A stretch of 6,081 bases of DNA from an uncultured Clostridia bacterium (GCA_937891215.1 CALAEU010000123.1:1-6081), one strand, 5' to 3'; positions 1 through 5,878 are shown, counted from the stretch's first letter. Notes: generated by a model not told the origin, from the sequence alone. Numbers and translations: made by a program.

Positions 1-1
1 A

Positions 2-157
2 TTCCTTGAAAATCTTGATGAAATGGTTGAACAGGCATTTGACGACCAGTGCACAGGTGCAAACCCACGTTATCCATTAATGAGCGAAATCAAGCAGATG
101 TATCTTAACGCTTACTATGGTAAACACTTTGTAGAAAATGAAATGCCAGAGGCTTAA
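2..157 (+). CDS. adhE: Bifunctional acetaldehyde-CoA/alcohol dehydrogenase AdhE, C-terminal end only (partial)
   Basis: Only the last 51 codons are present; the gene runs off the left edge. The visible residues include DDQCTGANPRYP followed by an SEIKQMYLNAYYG-like tail. This is the characteristic C-terminus of the iron-dependent alcohol dehydrogenase half of AdhE. AdhE is a cytoplasmic enzyme that reduces acetyl-CoA to acetaldehyde and then ethanol with two NADH. The tail ends shortly after the YYGK motif, without the long Ala/Lys extension of enterobacterial AdhE. The stop codon is TAA at 155-157 and the next gene starts 13 bp later with no terminator between, so it is probably co-transcribed with the hydrogenase genes downstream. 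A stand-alone iron alcohol dehydrogenase is possible, since the aldehyde dehydrogenase half is outside the window, but the tail motif favours full AdhE. Confidence 0.88.
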   Translation, partial: FLENLDEMVEQAFDDQCTGANPRYPLMSEIKQMYLNAYYGKHFVENEMPEA

Positions 158-163
158 GGGGGA
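156..163 (+). promoter_or_regulatory. Ribosome binding site that fixes the kinase start at 171
   Basis: AAGGGGGA lies 7 bases before the ATG at 171 and overlaps the adhE stop codon. The longer open frame begins at ATG 138, inside the adhE end, with no Shine-Dalgarno sequence, and would add eleven residues unlike the family. The 171 start is therefore preferred. Confidence 0.75.
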
Positions 164-170
164 CAGTAAA

Positions 171-920
171 ATGAAACTTGATAGAATTATTGCAGTAAGA
201 AACAATAAAACAATTTATCGCGATGGCGATAAATGTATAAAAGTATTTAATGAAGATTACTCAAAATCAGATATTCTTAACGAAGCCTTAAATCAGGCAA
301 GAATTGAAGAAACCGGTCTTAATATTCCGAAAGTAACAGAAGTTACTATGATAGATGGTAAATGGGCTATTGTTTCAGAATTTATAAAGGGCAAAACATT
401 ATCTCAGTTAATGGAAGAAAATCCTGAGAAAAAACACGAGTATCTTGAATTATTAGTAGATTTACAATTAGAAGTTCATTCAAAAACAAGTCCTTTACTT
501 AATAAGTTAAAGGATAAAATGACAAGAAAAATTACTCAGTCAGAGTTAGATGCAACAACCCGTTATGATTTACATACCCGTCTTGAAGGTATGCCAAAGC
601 ATAATAAAGTTTGCCACGGTGATTTTAACCCATCAAATATTATAATTGCAGAAGATGGTACACCATACATTTTAGACTGGTCACACGCAACTCAGGGTAA
701 TGCATCTGCCGACGTAGCAAGAACATATTTGCTTTTCTGGCTCAATGGCGATATTGATGGTGCAAAAGAGTATTTAGACCTCTTCTGTAAGAAGAGTGAT
801 ACTGCAAAGCAGTACGTTCAGAAGTGGATGCCTATCGTAGCGGCTTCACAGTCCGTAAAAGGTAACGAAAAAGAACGTGAATTCTTACTCAGTTGGGTAA
901 ATGTTGTAGATTACGAATAA
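171..920 (+). CDS. Aminoglycoside phosphotransferase/choline kinase-fold kinase
   Basis: A 249-residue protein-kinase-like phosphotransferase of the APH/choline kinase superfamily. Visible kinase elements are: the probable ATP-binding lysine K24 in CIKVF; a helix-C glutamate candidate, E38; a hinge-like VSEFIKGKTL at 68-77; the Brenner catalytic loop HGDFNPSN at 149-156, with catalytic D151 and N156; the metal-binding D169 in ILDW, in place of DFG; and the family's SADVART segment at 179-185. There is no signal peptide or membrane segment, so it should be cytoplasmic. The substrate cannot be read from sequence. Such folds phosphorylate small molecules (aminoglycosides, choline, homoserine, sugars) and sometimes proteins. 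Its place between adhE and an iron-sulfur/sensory hydrogenase/phosphatase series argues against drug resistance and suggests a regulatory partner of the downstream phosphatase; that role is inference. The next gene follows after 13 bp. Confidence 0.85.
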   Translation: MKLDRIIAVRNNKTIYRDGDKCIKVFNEDYSKSDILNEALNQARIEETGLNIPKVTEVTMIDGKWAIVSEFIKGKTLSQLMEENPEKKHEYLELLVDLQLEVHSKTSPLLNKLKDKMTRKITQSELDATTRYDLHTRLEGMPKHNKVCHGDFNPSNIIIAEDGTPYILDWSHATQGNASADVARTYLLFWLNGDIDGAKEYLDLFCKKSDTAKQYVQKWMPIVAASQSVKGNEKEREFLLSWVNVVDYE

Positions 921-933
921 GGAGTAAAGTAAT

Positions 934-1173
934 ATGAAAATTACAGTATGTATTGGTAGTTCTTGCCATATCAAAGGTTCAAGACAAGTAGTTGAACAGC
1001 TTCAATATCTTATTGCTGAAAATAATTTAGGTGATAAGGTAGAACTCGGTGGAACATTTTGTATGGGCGAATGCCAGAAAGGCGTTTGTGTAACAATTAA
1101 TGATGAATTTTATTCAGTTACTCCTGATACAGTAAATGAATTCTTTGAGAAAAATGTAAAAGGTAAGGTATAA
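934..1173 (+). CDS. Small thioredoxin-fold [2Fe-2S] ferredoxin-like protein (first of a tandem pair)
   Basis: A 79-residue protein that is almost entirely one thioredoxin-like [2Fe-2S] domain of the NuoE/HydC C-terminal type. The four expected cluster ligands are C6 and C11 (CIGSSC) and C43 and C47 (CMGEC), with the usual CHIKGS helix start after the second cysteine. An extra C52 follows the last ligand. There is no flavin-binding or NADH-binding partner domain, so it is a free electron carrier or a small subunit. The start at 934 has AAGGAGT about 9 bases upstream. Similar small proteins lie beside sensory hydrogenases; Thermotoga TM1420 next to TM1421 is the example I know. It probably passes electrons to or from the HydS protein two genes downstream. 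Partner identity is inference. Confidence 0.87.
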   Translation: MKITVCIGSSCHIKGSRQVVEQLQYLIAENNLGDKVELGGTFCMGECQKGVCVTINDEFYSVTPDTVNEFFEKNVKGKV

Positions 1174-1175
1174 AA

Positions 1176-1430
1176 ATGACAATTCAGGTTTGTGTTGGTA
1201 GTTCATGCCATATTAAAGGCTCACCTGAAATCGTCGAACTGTTTCAAAAAGCGATAACAGAAAATAACCTTGAAAACGAAATTACACTTGTCGGTAGCTT
1301 TTGTATCGGCAAGTGTAATCGTGTAGGTGTAACAGTTCAATTTGACGATAATATAGTTACAGGTGTTACAAAAGAAAATTTTAAAGAGATTTTTAGTGAG
1401 AATGTCTTAACAAAAATCAAAGGAGAATAA
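1176..1430 (+). CDS. Small thioredoxin-fold [2Fe-2S] ferredoxin-like protein (second of a tandem pair)
   Basis: An 84-residue paralog of the preceding protein, starting two bases after its stop codon, so the pair is likely translationally coupled. The ribosome binding site (AGGTAAGG, about 1161-1168) lies inside the upstream coding sequence. Ligand spacing is the same: C6 and C11 (CVGSSC), C43 and C47 (CIGKC), and the CHIKGS and TENNL/AENNL segments are shared with the neighbour. The region after C47 differs: this copy has NRVGVTVQF where the other has QKGVCVTIN, and it lacks the fifth cysteine. It presumably carries one [2Fe-2S] cluster and serves the same sensory hydrogenase, or it forms a heterodimer with its neighbour as thioredoxin-fold ferredoxins often dimerise. 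That pairing is inference. Confidence 0.87.
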   Translation: MTIQVCVGSSCHIKGSPEIVELFQKAITENNLENEITLVGSFCIGKCNRVGVTVQFDDNIVTGVTKENFKEIFSENVLTKIKGE

Positions 1431-1435
1431 AAGCT

Positions 1436-3115
1436 ATGCCTAATTGCTTAACTCTTAAAAAATCAAACTGCAAAAACTGTTATAAGTGCATTCGTCATTG
1501 CCCTGTAAAAGCAATCCGTTTTTCAGGTAATCAGGCGCATATTATAGGCAATGAGTGTATTCTTTGTGGTCAGTGCTTTGTTGTCTGCCCACAGAATGCA
1601 AAAGAAATTGTTGACGAAACAGAGAAAGTAAAAGTATTTTTACAAAGTGGCGACCCTGTTGTTGTAAGTCTCGCACCATCATTTATTGCAAATTATGATG
1701 GTGTTGGAATTGCTTCAATGCGTAAAGCCTTGAAAGAATTAGGCTTTTATGATGTTGAAGAAACTGCAATGGGTGCAACTGTAGTTAAAACAGAATATGA
1801 AAGAATGTTAAAAGAAGATGACAGAGATATTGTTATTTCTTCTTGTTGTCATTCTATAAATCTTTTAATACAAAAGCATTATCCATTTGCACTTGAATAC
1901 CTTGCAGATGTAAAATCGCCAATGCAGGTACATTGTCAAGATATAAAGAAAAGAATACCTAATGCAAAAACAGTTTTTATAGGTCCTTGTGTTGCTAAAA
2001 AAGATGAAGCAGAATATTATGAAGGCATAGTTGATGCGGTTCTTACTTTTGAAGAACTTTCCTTAATGTTAAAAGCAGAAAATATAGAGTTAGAAAAAGA
2101 ATTAGACAAAGACGAAAATACAAAAGCAAGATTTTTCCCTACAACCGGTGGTGTTTTAAAAACTATGTCACAGGAAGAAAGTAGATATTCTTATGTGGCA
2201 ATAGATGGTGTTGAAAATTGTATAGCCGTTTTAAATGATATTAAAAATGGTAAAATTCATAATTGCTTTATAGAAATGTCAGCATGTAGCGGTAGTTGTG
2301 TTGGTGGACCTGTTATGGAAAAATATCACCATTTGTCATCTGTAACAGACTACATAAGAGTTGCTAATTATGCAGGTAATAAAGACTTCAAGGTGTCACA
2401 ACCAGAGTCCGCAGAATTACAAAAAGGCTTTGAATTTATTGAACAAAGAAACCCAAGACCATCTGAAATTGAAATAAATAATATTTTAAGACAAATGGGT
2501 AAATTTAAGCCATCACAGGAGCTTAACTGTGGTTCGTGTGGCTACAACACTTGTCGTGAAAAGGCTATTGCTATTTGTCAGGGTAAGGCAGAAATTTCAA
2601 TGTGCTTACCATTCCTTAAAGATAAGGCAGAAAGCTTTTCAGACAATATAGTTAAAAATACACCTAATGGCATTTTCGTTCTTAACGAGCAGTTAGAAGT
2701 TCAGCAAATAAATGAAGCTGCACGAAAAGTTATGAATATCCGTGCTGCAAGTGATGTTTTAGGTGAAAACGTTATAAGAATTCTTGACCCGACCATTTTC
2801 CTTAATGTAATCGAGAAAAATCGTCAGGTCAGAGATGAGCGCATGTTCCTTGCAGAATACAATAGATATGTAGAACTCACTATTCTTTATGACAGAGAGT
2901 CACATCTTTTAATCTGTATTATGCGTGATGTAACAGACGAAGAAAATGAACGTGAGAAAAAAGAACGAATCGGCAGACAGACTATCGAGGTTGCCGACAA
3001 GGTTGTAGATAAGCAAATGCGAATCGTTCAGGAAATAGCTTCACTCTTAGGTGAAACTGCAGCTGAAACAAAAATTGCACTTGCAAAATTAAAGGAGTCA
3101 ATTACTGATGAATGA
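1436..3115 (+). CDS. hydS: Sensory [FeFe]-hydrogenase HydS (2x[4Fe-4S], H-domain, Fe-S domain, PAS)
   Basis: A 559-residue, soluble, multidomain protein. Residues 12-22 and 41-51 are two ferredoxin motifs (CxxCxxCxxxCP). Residues about 74-310 form the [FeFe]-hydrogenase H-domain with all three H-cluster signatures: SSCCHS (135-140), GPCVAKKDE (183-191) and EMSACSGSCVGGP (280-292). The likely cluster ligands are C138, C185, C284 and C288. Residues 365-390 are a four-cysteine Fe-S domain (C365, C368, C373, C390) of the type in RnfB. Residues about 400-500 are a PAS domain, followed by a charged helical, probably coiled-coil tail (500-559). This order is that of group C sensory hydrogenases, which sense H2 or redox state rather than turn over H2 in bulk. 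The glycine and serine at 183 and 282, where catalytic enzymes usually have methionine, fit that class. The start has AAAGGAGA 9 bases upstream. There is no kinase or cyclase output domain, so output probably goes through the overlapping phosphatase gene. Confidence 0.9.
   Translation: MPNCLTLKKSNCKNCYKCIRHCPVKAIRFSGNQAHIIGNECILCGQCFVVCPQNAKEIVDETEKVKVFLQSGDPVVVSLAPSFIANYDGVGIASMRKALKELGFYDVEETAMGATVVKTEYERMLKEDDRDIVISSCCHSINLLIQKHYPFALEYLADVKSPMQVHCQDIKKRIPNAKTVFIGPCVAKKDEAEYYEGIVDAVLTFEELSLMLKAENIELEKELDKDENTKARFFPTTGGVLKTMSQEESRYSYVAIDGVENCIAVLNDIKNGKIHNCFIEMSACSGSCVGGPVMEKYHHLSSVTDYIRVANYAGNKDFKVSQPESAELQKGFEFIEQRNPRPSEIEINNILRQMGKFKPSQELNCGSCGYNTCREKAIAICQGKAEISMCLPFLKDKAESFSDNIVKNTPNGIFVLNEQLEVQQINEAARKVMNIRAASDVLGENVIRILDPTIFLNVIEKNRQVRDERMFLAEYNRYVELTILYDRESHLLICIMRDVTDEENEREKKERIGRQTIEVADKVVDKQMRIVQEIASLLGETAAETKIALAKLKESITDE
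3091..3115 (+). promoter_or_regulatory. Translational coupling site: hydS stop overlaps phosphatase start
   Basis: The phosphatase ribosome binding site AAAGGAGT (3091-3098) lies inside the hydS end. Its ATG at 3108 precedes the hydS TGA at 3113-3115, giving an 8-bp overlap. Ribosomes ending hydS can re-initiate directly, which would keep sensor and phosphatase in fixed ratio. Confidence 0.7.
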
Positions 3116-4277
3116 TTTGTGTGCTGATATAGGTTATAAATCTATAAATCACGTAGGCGAACAGCTTTGTGGTGACCATGTTGATATAGTCGAGCCGGAT
3201 GAGAATTCAACAGTTATTGTTTTATCAGACGGACTTGGTAGTGGTGTTAAAGCAAGTATTCTTTCAACGCTCACTTCAAAAATTATTTCTACAATGCTTG
3301 CTGAAGGTTTACCACTTGAAGAATGTGTTTCTACAATTGCTGCAACACTTCCTGTTTGTTCTGTTCGTGGAGTTGCTTATTCTACATTTACAATAATACA
3401 TATAAAAAACAACGAAACTGCCGAGATTATTCAGTATGATAATCCTCAGGTTATAGTTATTCGTGATGATGTAAATTATGATTATCCGAAAACAGAAATG
3501 AACATCGGTGGCAAAAAGATTTTTAAAACTGTATTGAATTTACAAGAAAATGATGTGTTTGTTGCTATGAGTGATGGCTGTCCACACGCTGGAATTGGTA
3601 CGGCTTACAATTTTGGTTGGAAGCGTGAAGATATAATAAGTTTTATAGAAACTCTCGTTCCAGCAGGTTATACTGCCAAGACACTCTCAACAATGCTTAT
3701 TGATGAATGTAATAAGCTTTATGATAATAAACCGGGTGACGATGCAACTGCTTGTATTGTAAAAATAAGAAAAAGAGTTCCTATGAATATGCTCTTTGGT
3801 CCACCAGCTAACAGAGATGATGTAGAAAGAATGATGTCTCTGTTCTTCTCAAAAGAAGGTAAACATATTGTTTGCGGTGGAACAACTTCTTCAATAGCGG
3901 CGAAATACTTAAATAAACCATTAAAAGCGAAACTTGATTTTACGTCAGATATGCCACCTATTGCAGAAATCGAAGGTGTCGATTTAGTAACTGAGGGTGT
4001 TATTACAGTAAACAGAGTTTTAGAGTACGCTAATGACTACTTAGGCGAAAACAAATTCTATGAGCATTGGAGCTTCAAAAAAGACGGCGCTTCACTTATA
4101 AGCCGTTTACTTTTTGAAGAAGCAACAGATATTAACTTCTACGTTGGTAGAGCAATCAACCCAGCCCATCAGAATCCGGATTTGCCTATAAACTTCAATA
4201 TTAAAATGAATCTTGTTTCAGAGCTTACAAAATGCCTTAAAAAGATGGGTAAACGAATTAAGGTTAGTTATTTTTAA
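3108..4277 (+). CDS. SpoIIE/PP2C-family serine phosphatase with a C-terminal extension
   Basis: A 389-residue soluble protein. Residues about 1-220 match the SpoIIE-type PPM phosphatase fold: GD at 22-23, SDGLGSGVKAS at 40-50 (metal Asp D41), MSDGCPHAG at 154-162 (D156), and GDDATACIVKI at 210-220 (D211, D212). These aspartates normally bind the Mn/Mg pair that removes phosphate from Ser or Thr. Residues about 222-389 form an extra region that I cannot assign; it contains an IVCGGTTSS stretch (254-262) and no obvious catalytic motif. There are no membrane segments, unlike B. subtilis SpoIIE, so a sporulation role is not implied. The overlap with hydS and known phosphatase-linked group C hydrogenases (TM1422 beside TM1421) indicate that it is the output of the hydrogenase sensor. 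Its substrate is not visible. The ATG at 3108 is chosen over the frame-shifted ATG at 3112 because only 3108 opens this frame. Confidence 0.88.
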   Translation: MNDLCADIGYKSINHVGEQLCGDHVDIVEPDENSTVIVLSDGLGSGVKASILSTLTSKIISTMLAEGLPLEECVSTIAATLPVCSVRGVAYSTFTIIHIKNNETAEIIQYDNPQVIVIRDDVNYDYPKTEMNIGGKKIFKTVLNLQENDVFVAMSDGCPHAGIGTAYNFGWKREDIISFIETLVPAGYTAKTLSTMLIDECNKLYDNKPGDDATACIVKIRKRVPMNMLFGPPANRDDVERMMSLFFSKEGKHIVCGGTTSSIAAKYLNKPLKAKLDFTSDMPPIAEIEGVDLVTEGVITVNRVLEYANDYLGENKFYEHWSFKKDGASLISRLLFEEATDINFYVGRAINPAHQNPDLPINFNIKMNLVSELTKCLKKMGKRIKVSYF

Positions 4278-4286
4278 CTTTTGTGC

Positions 4287-4293
4287 AAGGAGA
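4287..4293 (+). promoter_or_regulatory. Ribosome binding site that fixes the catalytic hydrogenase start at 4300
   Basis: AAGGAGA sits 6 bases before ATG 4300. The alternative in-frame ATG at 4213 lies inside the phosphatase gene, has no comparable site, and would add 29 residues unlike the N-terminus of this hydrogenase family. Confidence 0.8.
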
Positions 4294-4299
4294 AAGAAA

Positions 4300-5721
4300 A
4301 TGAGAAAATTCGATACTAAAGTACAATACTTAAAATATAAAGTTTTAAGAGAAGTAGCAAGACAAGCCTGGAACGATACGCTTCTTCAGAATGTACTCGA
4401 TATTCCTAAAATAATAGTGCCGGGTAAAACATCAACAATGCGTTGTTGTGTTTACAAAGAACGCGCAATTTTAGGTGAGCGTGTAAAAATGGCTATGGGT
4501 GGTAACCCTGAAAATCATAATGTAATTGAAGTAATAGATATTGCTTGTGACGAATGTCCTGCGGCTGGTTATGAGGTTACAGACTCTTGCCGTGGTTGCC
4601 TTGCTCACCGTTGCGAAGATGTTTGTAAAAGAGGTGCAATATCATTTGACCATAACCACGTTGCTCATATTGATAAATCAAAATGCGTTGAGTGTGGTCA
4701 ATGTGCAAAGGTATGTCCGTTTGCAGCGATTACAAACAGAAAACGACCTTGCCAGAATGCTTGTAAGGTTAAAGCGATTTCAATTAACGATGAAAATGCT
4801 GCTGCCATTGATAACGGTAAATGTATCGAGTGCGGTGCATGTGTTTATCAGTGTCCATTTGGTGCTATTACAGATAAATCATTTATTTTAAACGTGATAG
4901 ATATTATTAAGAAAAGTGAAAATAATAAAAATTATAAGGTTTATGCAATAGTTGCACCATCTATTTCAAGTCAGTTTACTTATGCAAAATTGGGTCAGGT
5001 TATTACAGGACTTAAAAATTTAGGTTTCCACACAGTAATTGAAGCGGCTCTTGGTGCTGATATGGTTGCTTTAGCGGAAGCAAAAGAATTGACAGAAAAA
5101 GGCTTTTTAACAAGCTCTTGTTGTCCTGCATTTGTAAAATATATTGAAAACTCTTTCCCTGATTTAGCGCCACATATTTCACATAATCTTTCACCAATGG
5201 GTGCACTTGCTAAATACCTTAAAGATAATGAAGAAAATGCAAAGGTTGTTTTCATAGGGCCTTGTACTGCTAAAAAGGCAGAAGCATTAAAAGATGATGT
5301 TAAGCCTTATGTTGACAGTGTATTAACGTTTGAAGAATTACAAGCACTCTTTGACAGTAAAGATATTGATATTATGACCTTAGAAGAAGGTGTGCTTGAT
5401 AATGCTTCTTACTTCGGTAGAATTTTTGCACGTACTGGCGGACTTTCAGATGCAGTAGTAGAGAGCCTTAAAGAGCAGAATTTAGAGTTCGATTTAAAGG
5501 CGGTAAGTTGTGATGGTATCGAGCAATGTAAAACCGCACTTCTTAAAAAGAGCAAAAATGTACTTGATGCAAACTTTATTGAAGGTATGGCATGTGTCGG
5601 CGGTTGCATTGGTGGTGCAGGTTGCTTAACTCATGGTGAGAAAAATAAAGCACAAGTAGATGAATATGGTAAAGAAGCATTTGAGAAAACAATTCTTGAT
5701 GCAGTATCATTGTTAAAATAA
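4300..5721 (+). CDS. hydA: Monomeric [FeFe]-hydrogenase, group B type
   Basis: A 473-residue cytoplasmic hydrogenase that should couple reduced ferredoxin to H2 formation. The N-terminus (LKYKVLREVA, IPKIIVPG, RCCVYKERAI, up to about residue 68) is typical of group B enzymes. A cysteine-rich section follows: C83/C86, C97-C100-C105-C109, C129-C132-C135-C139, C151/C155 and C175-C178-C181-C185. This is enough for several [4Fe-4S] clusters. The H-domain (about 213-473) has TSSCCPAF (271-278), GPCTAKKAE (320-328) and EGMACVGGCIGGAGC (428-442). The likely ligands are C275, C322, C432 and C436, and the proton-shuttle cysteine is C274. Unlike HydS, it has the proline after the double cysteine, keeps M430, and has no sensory domain. 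It ends the operon, 33 bp before a strong terminator. It corresponds in context to the ferredoxin-dependent HydA2 described for Ruminococcus (from memory). A physiological direction towards H2 production is inferred from adhE linkage. Confidence 0.9.
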   Translation: MRKFDTKVQYLKYKVLREVARQAWNDTLLQNVLDIPKIIVPGKTSTMRCCVYKERAILGERVKMAMGGNPENHNVIEVIDIACDECPAAGYEVTDSCRGCLAHRCEDVCKRGAISFDHNHVAHIDKSKCVECGQCAKVCPFAAITNRKRPCQNACKVKAISINDENAAAIDNGKCIECGACVYQCPFGAITDKSFILNVIDIIKKSENNKNYKVYAIVAPSISSQFTYAKLGQVITGLKNLGFHTVIEAALGADMVALAEAKELTEKGFLTSSCCPAFVKYIENSFPDLAPHISHNLSPMGALAKYLKDNEENAKVVFIGPCTAKKAEALKDDVKPYVDSVLTFEELQALFDSKDIDIMTLEEGVLDNASYFGRIFARTGGLSDAVVESLKEQNLEFDLKAVSCDGIEQCKTALLKKSKNVLDANFIEGMACVGGCIGGAGCLTHGEKNKAQVDEYGKEAFEKTILDAVSLLK

Positions 5722-5753
5722 TTGATAACAATTAGATAAGAATAGTAAAAAAC

Positions 5754-5786
5754 AAAACTCTCAAGTCCTGAGACTTGAGAGTTTTT
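5754..5786 (+). terminator. Intrinsic terminator of the hydrogenase operon, probably bidirectional
   Basis: A perfect 14-bp stem, AAAACTCTCAAGTC (5754-5767) with GACTTGAGAGTTTT (5772-5785), has a 4-base CTGA loop and a T-run at 5782-5786. It lies 33 bp after the hydrogenase stop. The A-rich left flank (5747-5757) becomes a T-run on the minus strand, so it can also stop leftward transcription. On that strand it directly follows the truncated tRNA copy, as a tRNA terminator would. Confidence 0.9.
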
Positions 5787-5807
5787 GGTACGGGTGACAG
5801 GACTCGA
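5785..5807 (-). pseudogene. Truncated tRNA-Leu 3' end (T-loop to CCA), 23-bp copy
   Basis: These 23 bases are identical to 5939-5961, the 3' end of the intact tRNA-Leu on the same strand. They cover part of the T-loop, the 3' T-stem strand, the 3' acceptor strand, discriminator A and CCA. Identity stops abruptly at 5808, and the rest of a tRNA is missing upstream on the minus strand. It is either the leftover of a second tRNA-Leu gene or an attachment-site copy left by an element that used the tRNA 3' end. Confidence 0.75.
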
Positions 5808-5878
5808 CGGCGTTCGCTACGCTTTGCCGTCAACGGCAACGATTGTGTTCACCTTCGGTGAGGGCAGGTTCAAGCCCT
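5806..5878. other. GC-rich multi-hairpin segment between the two tRNA-Leu 3' ends
   Basis: This noncoding segment is much richer in G and C than its surroundings (about 60% by hand count across 5787-5878, in an A/T-rich region). Its structures include: GACGGC (5806-5811) with GCCGTC (5826-5831); a competing hairpin TTGCCG-TCAA-CGGCAA (5824-5839); TCACC-TTC-GGTGA (5849-5861); and AGGGC-AGGTTCAA-GCCCT (5861-5878). The last one resembles a tRNA T-arm on the + strand: GCAGGTTCAAGCCCT (5864-5878) matches the tRNA-Leu T-arm at 13 of 15 bases, but inverted. No open reading frame of note is present. It could be a small palindromic repeat element, a tRNA-derived remnant or a structured RNA; the sequence alone does not decide. 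Confidence 0.5.

Noticed and set aside
138..170. Longer kinase open frame beginning at ATG 138
   Set aside because: It lies within the adhE end, lacks a ribosome binding site and adds non-family residues; ATG 171 has AAGGGGGA correctly spaced.
171..920. Antibiotic resistance gene
   Set aside because: The fold is shared with many non-resistance kinases; neighbours are redox genes and no mobile-element context surrounds it.
3108..4277. Sporulation stage II protein E
   Set aside because: It has the phosphatase core but no membrane segments, and the gene overlaps a hydrogenase sensor.
4213..4299. Longer hydrogenase open frame beginning at ATG 4213
   Set aside because: It overlaps the phosphatase coding sequence by 65 bp; ATG 4300 has AAGGAGA and gives the expected family N-terminus.
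4541..4891. Open frame on the + strand overlapping the catalytic hydrogenase in another frame
   Set aside because: It is a shadow of the cysteine-rich coding region with no domain or start signal.
4995..5609. Minus-strand open frames of 64-86 codons opposite the hydrogenase gene
   Set aside because: They lack ribosome binding sites and recognisable motifs and lie opposite well-conserved H-domain codons.
5722..5753. Operator-like ATTG-ATAA-CAAT sequence after the hydrogenase gene
   Set aside because: It has only a 4-bp stem in A/T-rich DNA, sits downstream of the operon, and does not match the Rex consensus I know (TTGTTAA-type half sites).
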